Assembly (NCBI RefSeq): GCF_900107965.1
Contig: NZ_FNVU01000035.1
Span: 1-58,364, forward strand
DNA: 58,364 nucleotides
Direction: 5' to 3'
Origin: Actinacidiphila yanglinensis
GTDB lineage: Bacteria > Actinomycetota > Actinomycetes > Streptomycetales > Streptomycetaceae
The position numbers and the translations under genes were made by a program. Every line of letters begins with the position of its first letter. Position 1 is the stretch's first letter. Positions 7,883 through 16,137 of the stretch are shown piece by piece. Below the pieces are notes generated by a model. The model saw only the letters and a program-made list of their open reading frames with translations. It ran no database searches and was not told where the DNA came from.

Positions 7883-8422
7883 ATGGAATCGGCGTACCGC
7901 AAGGACCTCGGACTGCTCGCCCTGCGCCTCGGCGTCGGGTCCGCGCTGTTCGCACACGGCGCGCAGAAGCTGTTCGGCTGGTTCGGCGGAGGCGGCCTGG
8001 ACGCCACCTCGGGCGCGATGGAGCACATGGGCTTCCGCCCCGGAAAGCCGGCCGCCCTGGCCTCCGGCCTCGGCGAGGCCGGCGGCGGCGCCCTCCTCGC
8101 CCTCGGCTTCGCCACCCCCGCGGCCGGTGCGGCCGCCGCCGGCGCGATGGCGGGTGCCGTCGCCGTCCATGCCCCGGCCGGGTTCTTCGCCATGTCCGGC
8201 GGCTACGAGCACCCCGCGCTCCTCGGCTGGACCGCCGCCTGCCTCGGCCTGGCCGGCCCCGGCCGGATGTCCCTCGACCACGCCACCGACCACTGCCTGG
8301 ACCGTTCCTGGGTGATCACCGCCGCCTTCGGTGCGGCCGCGCTCGCCACCGCCGCCATCGTCACCACCCGCAACCGCGCCGTGGCCGCCGACGCACGCCG
8401 GGCCGCCGAAGACGTGACCTGA
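7883..8422 (+). CDS. DoxX-family membrane protein
   Basis: A 179-residue integral membrane protein with four hydrophobic segments. The DoxX signature is visible near the N-terminus: L-x-L-R-L-x-x-G-x-x-x-x-x-H-G-x-Q-K-L-F-G-W-F. A middle region rich in Ala/Gly helices follows, then a charged C-terminal tail. DoxX proteins are linked to redox stress and membrane quinone/thiol systems in other actinobacteria, but the biochemical role is unsettled. AAGGA precedes the ATG. There is no obvious operon partner; a phosphatase gene lies 150 bases upstream. Confidence 0.9.
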   Translation: MESAYRKDLGLLALRLGVGSALFAHGAQKLFGWFGGGGLDATSGAMEHMGFRPGKPAALASGLGEAGGGALLALGFATPAAGAAAAGAMAGAVAVHAPAGFFAMSGGYEHPALLGWTAACLGLAGPGRMSLDHATDHCLDRSWVITAAFGAAALATAAIVTTRNRAVAADARRAAEDVT

Positions 8423-8687
8423 GCCCCCGTCGCACGCGCGGCGAGGGCACCCCAACGGCGGAAAACCGTGCGACGCGCAGGTCTTCGGCCGCCGGCCGGG
8501 AAGACTCAGCACCGTGAGGGCAACCGGACGCGGGAGCGCACCGGCCGCCGGACGCGGGAGATCGGGGAGGGCGCGTGCCGCGTCCCCTGCCGGCAGCCGT
8601 CCGCGCGAACCGGCGGGCGGGGCTCTCCGGCGACCGGCAGGACGGGACCGGGCGGGACGGCCCCCGGGTAGACGACGGGAGTACGGG

Positions 8688-10403
8688 ATGACGCCAAAGG
8701 CACCGCCGGCCGGCCCGTCCGCCCCGGACCGCCCCGCTCGCCGAGTACCCGCCGCCCGCGCCCTCCGCGCCCTCTTCCGCCGCGCGCAGCGCACCCCTTG
8801 GCGGCGCTCGGCCACAGCGGCCGCCTGCGGTGCCCTCCCCGCCCTCGCGTTCCCCGCCCCCTCCCTGTGGTGGTTCGCCTACGTCGCCCTCGTCCCCTGG
8901 ATCCTCCTGATCCGCTCGGCCCCCACCGCCCGCCGCGCGGCGCTGGACGGGTGGCTCGGCGGGGCCGGTTTCATGTTCGCGGTGCACCACTGGCTGCTGC
9001 CGAGCCTGACCGTCTTCCTGCCGGTGCTGGCTCTCCTGCTGGGCGCGCTGTGGGCCCCCTGGGGCTGGCTGGTCGGACGCCTCCTCGGCGCCGGCGCCCC
9101 GGGCGGGGCCGGCCGCCCGGCCGCCGGCGCCGCCCTGGTCCTCCTGCCCAGCGGCTGGCTGCTCATCGAACTGGCCCGCTCCTGGCAGTACCTCGGCGGC
9201 CCGTGGGGCCTGCTCGGGGCGAGCCAGTGGCAGGTCGCCCCCGCCCTGCGGCTCGCGTCGATCGGCGGGGTGTGGCTGGTCAGCGCGCTGGTTGTGGTCA
9301 CGAACACGGCGCTGGCGCTGGTGTGCGCGGTGCCGGCCGCGCGCCGGACCGCCGCCGCGGTCCTGCTCGCCGCGTCGGTCGCGGCCGGCACCGTGTGGCT
9401 GTGGGCGCCGCGCCCGCACCGGGCCGGCTCCTTCCGGGTCGCGATCGTGCAGCCGGGGGTGATCGACGGATCGGCGGCGCGCTTCGCCCGCGAGGTCCAC
9501 CTCACCCGCCGACTCGCGGGCACGCACCCCGACCTGGTGGTGTGGGGGGAGAGCAGCGTCACCGTCGACCTGGCGGACCATCCCGGCACCACGGCCACCC
9601 TCAGCGCGCTCTCCCGGCTGGTCGGCGCCGACCTGCTGGTCAACGTGGACGCCGAACGCGCCGACGGATCCGGCATCTCCAAGACCTCGGAACTGGTCGG
9701 CCCGCACGGCGTGACCGGCCCGGTGTACGACAAGATGCGGCTGGTGCCCTTCGGCGAGTACATCCCACTGCGCTCGGTGCTCGGCTGGGCCACGTCCGTG
9801 GGGAAGGCCGCCGGGCAGGACCGCAGGCCGGGCCGCAGCCAGGTGGTGATGGACACCGGAGCGCTGCGCTTCGGGCCGCTGGTGTGCTTCGAGTCGGCCT
9901 TCCCCGACATGAGCCGGCACTTGGTCGCCGACGGCGCGCGGCTGCTCGTCGCCCAGTCGTCCACCTCGTCGTTCCAGGGCAGTTGGGCGCCCGCGCAGCA
10001 CGCCTCGCTGGCCGCGCTGCGGGCCGCGGAGACCTGGCGGCCGATGGTGCACGCCACCCTCACCGGGATCAGCGCGGTCTACGGCCCCGACGGCTCGCCC
10101 GTCGGCCGCCGGACCGGCACCGCGGACAGCGCCGCCACGGTGTACGAGGTGCCGGGCGCCACGGGCACGAGTCCCTACGTGCGCCTCGGCGACTGGGTGC
10201 CGCACCTGGCGCTGCTGCTGGTCCTTCTCGCCGCGGGGTACGAGGCGGTGCGGACGCTGCGCCGGCCCCGCGCCGTACCCGGACCCGCGGGGGCGGCGGA
10301 CGGGCCGGCCGGGCCGGACCCCACGGAGCCGGCGCGTCCCGGCGACCCGGCGGAGCCGGCCGACCCGGCGCGGCCCGAGCTCAGCCGATTCCCGAAACCG
10401 TAG
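8688..10403 (+). CDS. lnt: Apolipoprotein N-acyltransferase
   Basis: A 571-residue membrane enzyme that N-acylates the lipidated Cys of lipoproteins. Hydrophobic segments fill about residues 35-250, followed by a periplasmic-side nitrilase domain and a final TM helix near 510-525. The Glu-Lys-Cys triad is intact: E288 in W-G-E-S-S, K349 in Y-D-K-M-R-L-V-P-F-G-E-Y, and C400 in V-C-F-E-S. The last 45 residues are a Pro/Asp/Ala-rich tail. Start chosen at the ATG preceded by GGGAG; an upstream GTG in frame would add only Arg-rich sequence. The 3' end overlaps the convergent oxidoreductase gene by 23 bases. Streptomycetes commonly carry more than one Lnt. Confidence 0.93.
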   Translation: MTPKAPPAGPSAPDRPARRVPAARALRALFRRAQRTPWRRSATAAACGALPALAFPAPSLWWFAYVALVPWILLIRSAPTARRAALDGWLGGAGFMFAVHHWLLPSLTVFLPVLALLLGALWAPWGWLVGRLLGAGAPGGAGRPAAGAALVLLPSGWLLIELARSWQYLGGPWGLLGASQWQVAPALRLASIGGVWLVSALVVVTNTALALVCAVPAARRTAAAVLLAASVAAGTVWLWAPRPHRAGSFRVAIVQPGVIDGSAARFAREVHLTRRLAGTHPDLVVWGESSVTVDLADHPGTTATLSALSRLVGADLLVNVDAERADGSGISKTSELVGPHGVTGPVYDKMRLVPFGEYIPLRSVLGWATSVGKAAGQDRRPGRSQVVMDTGALRFGPLVCFESAFPDMSRHLVADGARLLVAQSSTSSFQGSWAPAQHASLAALRAAETWRPMVHATLTGISAVYGPDGSPVGRRTGTADSAATVYEVPGATGTSPYVRLGDWVPHLALLLVLLAAGYEAVRTLRRPRAVPGPAGAADGPAGPDPTEPARPGDPAEPADPARPELSRFPKP

Positions 10404-11334
10404 CGCCGGCCATCCCCGGTGCCTCGCCGGTGATCTCCGCGACGATGCGCTCGCACAGCTCGTGGGTGCGCAGCGCGTCGCGCGCGTCGAGGGGCGTGCC
10501 GGCCCGGACCGCGTCGAGGAAGGCGAGGGTGACCTGCTCGATGCCGCGCTGCCGGGCCACCGGCACCCAGTCGCCGCGGCGCCGGATGCTGGGCTGGCCC
10601 TTGTGGTCGATCACCTCGGCGAGGTCGAGCACCTGGCGCCGGGTGTCGGCGCCGCTCACGTCCAGGCTCTCCTCGGTGGATCCGCTCATCCGGTTCATCG
10701 ACCCGATCGCGGTGAAGCCGTCGCCCGACAGGTGCACCACGACATGGTGCAGCAACCCGTCCTCCACCCGGGCCGAGACGCGCATCTGCTCGATCGGGCC
10801 GGGCACGAGGAACCGCAGCGTGTCGGCAACGTGCACGAAGTCGTCGAAGACGACCGTGCGCGGGTCGTCGGCGAGGCCGACCCGGTTCTTCTGCATGAGG
10901 ATGAGGTCGCGGGGATGGCTGAGGCACTGCGCGTAACCGGGCGCATGGCGGCGGTTGAAGCCGACCGCCAGCGGCACCCCGCGTGCTTCGGCGAGGTCCA
11001 CCACGCGGCGGGCACCGTCCAGGTCGTAGGCGAGCGGCTTGTCGATGTAGACCGGGACGCCCGCCTCGATCAGGCGGGTGCCGATCTCCACGTGATGCGC
11101 GGTGGGCGCGTGCACGAAGGCGGCGTCGAGGTCCTGCGCGAGCAGGGAGTCCAGGGTGAGGTGCCGGTGCGGCAGCCGGTACGCGTCGCCGACCTCCGCC
11201 AGGGTGGCCGGGGTGCGGGTGTGCAGGTGGAGTTCCAGGCCGGGCTGGACGCCGAGCACCGGCAGGTACGCCTTCCGCGCGATGTCACCGAGCCCGATGA
11301 CGCCGATCTTCAGCGGGGCGCTGCGGGGTGCCAT
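10381..11334 (-). CDS. Gfo/Idh/MocA-family oxidoreductase
   Basis: A 317-residue NAD(P)-dependent dehydrogenase-like protein. An N-terminal Rossmann fold begins at residue 9 with I-G-V-I-G-L-G-D-I-A. The family signature D-K-P-L-A (usually E-K-P) is at about 98-102, and the C-terminal half is the alpha/beta substrate and dimerisation domain. The ATG follows AGGAG at five bases. Substrates of this family are sugars, inositols or cyclic carbonyls; nothing adjacent identifies this one. The convergent overlap with lnt means both terminators must lie inside the opposite gene. Confidence 0.9.
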   Translation of the reverse strand: MAPRSAPLKIGVIGLGDIARKAYLPVLGVQPGLELHLHTRTPATLAEVGDAYRLPHRHLTLDSLLAQDLDAAFVHAPTAHHVEIGTRLIEAGVPVYIDKPLAYDLDGARRVVDLAEARGVPLAVGFNRRHAPGYAQCLSHPRDLILMQKNRVGLADDPRTVVFDDFVHVADTLRFLVPGPIEQMRVSARVEDGLLHHVVVHLSGDGFTAIGSMNRMSGSTEESLDVSGADTRRQVLDLAEVIDHKGQPSIRRRGDWVPVARQRGIEQVTLAFLDAVRAGTPLDARDALRTHELCERIVAEITGEAPGMAGATVSGIG

Positions 11335-11446
11335 GGGTGCTCCTGTGTCCGGTCCGGGCGCGGTGTCCTCGCAGCATACGGGGGTGCCGAACCTTCACTC
11401 GTGCGGGGAATACCCGCACGACGCCGGATACGGCACAGTGGCGGGG

Positions 11447-11860
11447 GTGCGTGGCATCCCCCTGTTCGTGGCCCCGGTGTTCGCGATCTGCGCGGTGTGC
11501 GCGCTCGCCGGCTGCACCACCGTCTCCGCTCCCCCGCCCCGTCCTTCGGGGCCGTCGCCGACCGCGCCCGAGCGGCCCGACGAGGCGGCGGTGCCGCCGC
11601 CTCCGGCCCGCCGCGTGCTGGCCACCACCCACCCGGCCGCCTCACCACCGCACGCGCCGCGCACGGAGCACCACCACAGCCCGATCCGACCCGCGCCGGC
11701 GCCCCCGCCCGCCCCGCACCCGCGCACTCGGCGGACGGTGGCGCCCGCCCGCCCGTCGCTCCCCGCCGCACCGGACGTGTGCGGGCTCGGCGAGGAGTAC
11801 GGCGGGTGGGCGCCGGGCAGCCAGGCAGCCTCGATCTGCCGTGAGGAGTACAGCCCCTGA
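11447..11860 (+). CDS. Small Pro-rich lipoprotein
   Basis: A 137-residue protein. The N-terminus has an Arg, a hydrophobic helix and the lipobox L-A-G-C-T at about residue 24, so it should be lipid-anchored outside the membrane. A long Pro/Ala/His/Arg-rich linker follows, then a conserved-looking end: C-G-L-G-E-E-Y-G-G-W-A-P-G-S-x-x-A-x-x-C. The two terminal Cys may form a disulfide. Similar C-terminal motifs occur in other streptomycete lipoproteins as I recall them; function unknown. Two in-frame GTG codons (11438, 11447) are possible; the second is chosen because GGCGGGG precedes it. Confidence 0.72.
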   Translation: MRGIPLFVAPVFAICAVCALAGCTTVSAPPPRPSGPSPTAPERPDEAAVPPPPARRVLATTHPAASPPHAPRTEHHHSPIRPAPAPPPAPHPRTRRTVAPARPSLPAAPDVCGLGEEYGGWAPGSQAASICREEYSP

Positions 11861-11902
11861 CGGACCGTCGGGAGATCCGCTGGGCTGGCTGCGCTCACGG
11901 CA

Positions 11903-12586
11903 CTAGGCGGAGGCCAGGTCCGGGATGCGCCAGTCGATCGGGACGTGGCCCTGGGAGGTGACCGCCTCGTCGATCCGGGTGAAGGGGTGGCTGCCGAGGA
12001 AGAGCTTGGCCGACAGCGGGGAGGGGTGGGCGCCCTCTATGACGGTGTGCCGGTCGGTGTCGATCAGCGGCTTCTTCTTCTTCGCGTAGTTGCCCCACAG
12101 GACGAAGACGGCCGGGTCGGGGCGGGCGGAGACGGCACGGATGACCGCGTCGGTGAACTTCTCCCAGCCCTTGCCCTTGTGCGAGTTGGCCTCGCCCTCC
12201 CGGACGGTGAGCACCGCGTTGAGCAGGAGGACGCCCTGCTCGGCCCAGGGCATCAGATAGCCGTTGTCCGGGACCGGGTAGCCGAACTCGTCCTTCAGCT
12301 CCTTGAAGATGTTCCGCAGCGAGGGAGGGGTCCGCACGCCGGGGCGCACCGAGAAGCACAGCCCGTGGCCCTGGCCGGCGCCGTGGTAGGGGTCCTGGCC
12401 GAGGACCAGCACCTTCACCTTGTCGAACGGCGTGGCCTCCAGGGCGGCGAACACCTCGTCCCGCGGCGGGAACACGTGGTGCACCTGCCGCTCGGCCTCG
12501 ACGAATTCGCTGAGCTGCTGGAAGTAGGGCTTGTCCAACTCCTCGCCGAGTACGGCCTGCCAGGAGTCGGGCAGCATGCTGGGCAC
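11903..12586 (-). CDS. ung: Uracil-DNA glycosylase (family 1)
   Basis: A 227-residue enzyme that removes uracil from DNA as the first step of base-excision repair. The water-activating motif G-Q-D-P-Y-H is at 63-68 (catalytic Asp65), the uracil-binding L-L-L-N-A-V-L-T-V near 120, and the DNA-intercalation loop H-P-S-P-L-S near 187. Length and motifs are fully typical. GGAGG lies eight bases before the GTG at 12586; an ATG three codons in is less well placed. It is single and convergent with the lipoprotein gene. High-GC genomes face frequent cytosine deamination, so an intact Ung is expected. Confidence 0.97.
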   Translation of the reverse strand: MPSMLPDSWQAVLGEELDKPYFQQLSEFVEAERQVHHVFPPRDEVFAALEATPFDKVKVLVLGQDPYHGAGQGHGLCFSVRPGVRTPPSLRNIFKELKDEFGYPVPDNGYLMPWAEQGVLLLNAVLTVREGEANSHKGKGWEKFTDAVIRAVSARPDPAVFVLWGNYAKKKKPLIDTDRHTVIEGAHPSPLSAKLFLGSHPFTRIDEAVTSQGHVPIDWRIPDLASA

Positions 12587-12726
12587 GTCGGGAACCTCCG
12601 GTGCGTGATCGGTTGCTGGTCCCGAAACTACCGCGCCCCACCGACAGTCCCGTCCCCGCCGGCGTCCGCGTACCCGTCCGTGCCCGCTTCCCCGGCCCGG
12701 AGCGCGGCCGGCGCCGCTCTCCGGCG

Positions 12727-13692
12727 TCAGGCGGCGTCCAGCCGGGCCCGCAGCGCCGGGTCCAGGTCCAGCTCCACCGCGCCGAGCACCTCGTCGAGTT
12801 GGGCGACGCTGCTCACCCCGACCACCGGCACGATCGGCAGCGGGCCGCCCATCTGCCAGGCCAGCACGGTCTGGTTGGGGGTGGCGCCGGCCTCGCGGGC
12901 CACCTCGCGCAGCACCTCCAGCCGCCGCTGCGACATCGGGTGGTCGTAGGGCGGGAGGAGCGGCTTGTCGGCACGGCTGTAGGCACCGTGCACCAGCGAC
13001 CCGTACGCCATGAGCGTCATGTCGTCGTGGGCCGCGACGAAATCCTGCATGTCGTCACGGGCGTACCACTGCGCGCCCCACTCGCCGCCGGGCACCGGCC
13101 ATAGGTAGGTGTGGCGCTGCTCGACACAGGTGTAGGCGGGCAGCCCGTGCGCCGCCGCGTACTGCCGTGCCTCGGCGACCCGCCAGGCGGCGTGGTTGCT
13201 CGCGCCGATCACCCGGGCAGCACCGCTGCGCACGACCTCGGCGAAGGCCCCGACCGTCTCCGCGACGGGGACGGCGCGGTCCTCGATGTGGGCGTAGTAC
13301 AGGTCGACGTGGTCGGTGCCCAGGCGGCGCAGGCTGCCCTCGATGCCCGCGGCGACCACCTTCGCGGACAGCCCTTCCCACACCTCGGGCCAGATCCGCG
13401 TGCTGCCCACCGGTGGACGGGCGCCGACCTTGGTGGCCACGACGGTACGGTCCCGGGCGCCCCTGGACCGGAGCCAGCGGCCGAGCAGCAGTTCGCTCTC
13501 GTCGCCGGTGCCGCCGGGCGCCCAGAGCGAGTAGTTGTTGGAGGTGTCGACGAAGGTGCCGCCGGCCTCGGCGAAGCGGTCGAGCACCGCGAAGGAGGTC
13601 TGCTCGTCGACGGTGGAGCCGAACGGCAGGATGCCCAGGCACAGGATGCTGACCTCGGGTCCCTTGCCGCCGGCGAGGGTGCGATAACGCAT
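12727..13692 (-). CDS. Aldo/keto reductase
   Basis: A 321-residue TIM-barrel NADPH-dependent reductase. Recognisable elements are D-T-S-N-N-Y (catalytic Tyr, about 50-55), V-A-T-K-V-G (Lys, about 82), Y-Y-A-H-I-E-D (His, about 120), G-A-S-N-H (about 153) and the C-terminal cofactor region I-V-P-V-V-G-V-S near 300. The ATG has CGGAG seven bases upstream. It may be co-transcribed with the upstream pair of short-chain reductases, all leftward, with gaps of 168 and 59 bases. That would make a three-oxidoreductase unit; the substrate is not evident. Confidence 0.9.
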   Translation of the reverse strand: MRYRTLAGGKGPEVSILCLGILPFGSTVDEQTSFAVLDRFAEAGGTFVDTSNNYSLWAPGGTGDESELLLGRWLRSRGARDRTVVATKVGARPPVGSTRIWPEVWEGLSAKVVAAGIEGSLRRLGTDHVDLYYAHIEDRAVPVAETVGAFAEVVRSGAARVIGASNHAAWRVAEARQYAAAHGLPAYTCVEQRHTYLWPVPGGEWGAQWYARDDMQDFVAAHDDMTLMAYGSLVHGAYSRADKPLLPPYDHPMSQRRLEVLREVAREAGATPNQTVLAWQMGGPLPIVPVVGVSSVAQLDEVLGAVELDLDPALRARLDAA

Positions 13693-13860
13693 GCGTGACT
13701 CCGTACAGGTGGACGGTCCTCGGGAGGCGGCCCGGGGAAGGCCGCCACCCGTGGACTGTGCACCTTGGAGCGCGGACGAAGGCAAGCGCGGCCGGGGTCG
13801 GGGCGCGCGAGGGTGGGACCCGCCGGCGGTGGGGCCGGCGGGGGTCAGGCGGTCGGGCGG

Positions 13861-14622
13861 TCAGGCGCCGCCCGCCTTGAGGAAGAGGCCACCGTCGATC
13901 ACCAGGTTCTGCCCGGTGATCCAGCCGGCCTGGTCCGACAGCAGGAAGGCGGCGGCACCGCCGATGTCCTCGGGCACGCCGAGCCGTTGCATGGGGTACC
14001 CCGCGGCAGCCTCCGCCTCGCGGCCCTCGTACAGCGCCGCCGCGAACTTCGTCTTCACCACCGCGGGAGCGATCGAGTTGACCCGCACCCCCGGGGCCAT
14101 CTCGGCTGCGAGCTGCACGGTGAGGTTCACCATGGCCGCCTTGCTCATGCCGTAGGCGGCGATGAACGGCGAGGGGGCCAGCCCGGCGATCGAGGTGATG
14201 TTGACGATCGCGCCGCCGTTCTCCTTCTGCCAGGCCCGCCAGGTCTGCTGGGCGAAGCCGAGCGCGGAGACGACGTTGGTCTCGTAGACCTTGCGGGCGA
14301 CCCCGAGGTCCAGTTCGGTGAGCAGGCTGTAGACCGGGTTGGTGCCCGCGTTGTTGACGAGGTGGTCGACCCGGCCGAACTCCTCCATGGCGCGCGCGAC
14401 GGCGGCGGCCTGGTGGGCCTCGTCGTGCGCTTTTCCGGCCACGCCGATCACGCGCTCGGCGCCCAGCTTCTCGACCGCCTCCTTGAGCGCGTCCTCGTTG
14501 CGCCCGGTGATGCACACGCGGTCGCCGCGGGCGACGAGCGCCTGGGCTATGCCGAATCCGATGCCGCGGCTGGCGCCGGTGACGATCGCGGCGCGGCCGC
14601 TCGCCGCAGGGAGCTGAGTCAT
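13861..14622 (-). CDS. Short-chain dehydrogenase/reductase (FabG-like)
   Basis: A 253-residue classical SDR. The cofactor motif T-G-A-S-R-G-I-G is at about 15-22, N-N-A-G near 91, the catalytic Ser in N-I-T-S-I-A near 142, and Y-x-x-x-K in A-Y-G-M-S-K near 156-160. It ends in a typical I-D-G-G-L-F. It is followed after 168 bases by an aldo/keto reductase and preceded by a second SDR 59 bases away. These probably form one transcript from the promoter upstream of the first SDR. A role in a degradative beta-oxidation-like or alcohol/ketone step is an inference from the pairing. Confidence 0.92.
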   Translation of the reverse strand: MTQLPAASGRAAIVTGASRGIGFGIAQALVARGDRVCITGRNEDALKEAVEKLGAERVIGVAGKAHDEAHQAAAVARAMEEFGRVDHLVNNAGTNPVYSLLTELDLGVARKVYETNVVSALGFAQQTWRAWQKENGGAIVNITSIAGLAPSPFIAAYGMSKAAMVNLTVQLAAEMAPGVRVNSIAPAVVKTKFAAALYEGREAEAAAGYPMQRLGVPEDIGGAAAFLLSDQAGWITGQNLVIDGGLFLKAGGA

Positions 14623-14681
14623 GTGCTGGTACGCCTTCGCTGCTGGTCGGTGCCGGGGGGGGAGGGACGCGGGCCTGCGGG

Positions 14682-15443
14682 TCAGTCGAGGGGGCCGCCG
14701 GCGATGTACAGCACCTGGCCGGAGACGAATCCGGCCGCCTCACCGGTGAAGAAGGCGATGGCGTTCGCGACGTCCTCCGGGCGGCCCACCCGCTGCACCG
14801 GGATCTGCCCGGCGGCCGCGGCCTGGAACTCCTCGAAGCCCATGCCGACCCGGGCGGCGGTCGCGGCGGTCATGTCGGTGACGATGAAGCCGGGGGCGAC
14901 CGCGTTCGCGGTCACACCGAACTTGCCGAGTTCGATCGCGAGGGTCTTGGTGAAGCCCTGCATGCCCGCCTTGGCGGCGGAGTAGTTGGCCTGGCCGCGG
15001 TTGCCCAGCGCGGACGACGAGGACAGGTTCACCACGCGGCCGAACTTCGCGTCCACCATGTGCTTCTGCACCGCACGGGTCATCAGGAACGCGCCGCGCA
15101 GGTGCACGTTCAGCACGGTGTCCCAGTCCGCGGCGGACATCTTGAAGAGCAGGTTGTCGCGGAGCACGCCCGCGTTGTTCACCAGGATCGTGGGCGCGCC
15201 CAGCTCCTCGGCCACCCGGGCCACGGCCGCGACCACCTGGGCTTCGTCGGAGACGTCCGCACCGACGCCGATCGCCCTGCCGCCCGCACCCGTGATCGAC
15301 TCCACGGTCTCCTTGCAGGCGGCCTCGTCGAGGTCGATCACGGCGACGGCCCGGCCCTCGGCGGCCAGCCGGACCGCGGTCGCGGCCCCGATTCCGCGGG
15401 CGCCACCCGTCACGATCGCCACGCGCTGCTCGGTGGTGGACAT
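14682..15443 (-). CDS. 3-oxoacyl-ACP reductase-like SDR
   Basis: A 253-residue classical SDR of FabG type, which would reduce beta-ketoacyl thioesters or oxidise their beta-hydroxy forms with NADP(H). Motifs: T-G-G-A-R-G-I-G (about 13-20), N-N-A-G-V-L (about 92-97), the catalytic Ser in N-L-S-S-S (about 144) and A-N-Y-S-A-A-K (Tyr and Lys about 157-161). The C-terminus has the usual G-F-V-S-G-Q-V-L-Y-I-A-G-G. The ATG at 15443 is preceded by GAGGAG; a GTG 15 codons upstream gives a charged, unsupported extension. An imperfect operator-like dyad lies 45 bases before the start. The main housekeeping fabG is normally inside the fatty-acid cluster, so this is more likely an accessory or degradative paralogue. 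Confidence 0.9.
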   Translation of the reverse strand: MSTTEQRVAIVTGGARGIGAATAVRLAAEGRAVAVIDLDEAACKETVESITGAGGRAIGVGADVSDEAQVVAAVARVAEELGAPTILVNNAGVLRDNLLFKMSAADWDTVLNVHLRGAFLMTRAVQKHMVDAKFGRVVNLSSSSALGNRGQANYSAAKAGMQGFTKTLAIELGKFGVTANAVAPGFIVTDMTAATAARVGMGFEEFQAAAAGQIPVQRVGRPEDVANAIAFFTGEAAGFVSGQVLYIAGGPLD

Positions 15444-15487
15444 CTTCGTCTCCTCAGCCTCAGCCCGGTTGCGCGCCCGCCCCGACA

Positions 15488-15501
15488 TGAGCGACCGCTT
15501 A
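15488..15501. promoter_or_regulatory. Candidate operator of the SDR unit
   Basis: TGAGCGACCGCTTA is a 6-2-6 inverted repeat with one mismatch (TGAGCG against TAAGCG). It sits 45 bases upstream of the first SDR start. The half-site with flanking TACTAAGCG resembles sites of TetR regulators of acyl-CoA genes in actinomycetes. No regulator gene is adjacent, so the assignment is tentative. Confidence 0.35.
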
Positions 15502-15598
15502 GTAGGTCCCGCCCCGAACCGTAGGAGGGGTGCTGGGCGCTGTCAACCGGACCCCCCGAGGGTGGTGTGTTCTGTCGGTTCCGGGACCTTGTGGTGAT

Positions 15599-15706
15599 GG
15601 GGTGGTTGCTCGCGGCGTTCCCCGCGCCCCTGGGTATGTGCGGCTCCTTCCGCGAAAAGAGGGTCACCAACCAAGGGGCGCGGGGAACTGCGCGCGCAAC
15701 CCCCAC
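15599..15706. repeat. Intergenic inverted repeat, streptomycete type
   Basis: Arms GTTCCCCGCGCCCCTGGG (15617-15634) and CCAAGGGGCGCGGGGAAC (15671-15688) pair with one mismatch. Pairing continues outward with few mismatches through GGTTGC-type sequence to about 15600 and 15705, around a loop of about 36 bases. Sequences with the core GGGGCGCGGGGAACTGCGCG are, as I recall, scattered between genes in many Streptomyces genomes. It lies between the SDR gene and the end of the DUF3037 gene and could act as a transcript 3' end for either strand. Confidence 0.65.
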
Positions 15707-15750
15707 CGGCAGGTGGTCCCCCAACCGGCAGGACGGGGCACCCCGGAGGG

Positions 15751-16137
15751 TCAGGGCAACACCAGAAGCGCAAGCAGGCGATCCGCCTCCTTCGCCGCGT
15801 CCTGGGTGAGGCCGGTGTGGATCGGGCCGGGTTGGACGATGGTGCTGCGCGGCGCCGTGAGCCACCTGAACCGGCGCCCGGGATCCTCCCCGGCCGCCTG
15901 CCCGGCAGCCGCACCCCCCGCGCAGATCCCCTCGTACCCGCGCAGTGCGGCAGCAACGCCGTCCACGTCGACATCGGGGTCCAGACACCGCAGCCTGGCG
16001 ACGTCCAGGTGCACCCGCGCGCCGACGTAGGACTGCGCGCGGCAGTACACCAGCACCCCCGCGTTGATCAGTTCCCCCCGTTCGATCCGCGGCATCACCC
16101 GCACCAGTGCGTACTCGAAGACGTCCCGCCCGCTCAT
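15751..16137 (-). CDS. DUF3037 protein, partner of HipA-like kinase
   Basis: A 128-residue protein with the DUF3037 opening F-E-Y-A-L-V-R-V-M-P-R-x-x-R-G-E-x-I-N-A-G-V (about residues 7-28), followed by an Ala-rich middle and a conserved T-G-L-T-Q-D near the end. Its ATG overlaps the stop of the upstream kinase gene in an ATGA, so translation should be coupled. The pair DUF3037 plus HipA-like kinase recurs in actinobacteria, which suggests a joint function. That function is not known to me; a kinase accessory or substrate role is inference only. Confidence 0.85.
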   Translation of the reverse strand: MSGRDVFEYALVRVMPRIERGELINAGVLVYCRAQSYVGARVHLDVARLRCLDPDVDVDGVAAALRGYEGICAGGAAAGQAAGEDPGRRFRWLTAPRSTIVQPGPIHTGLTQDAAKEADRLLALLVLP

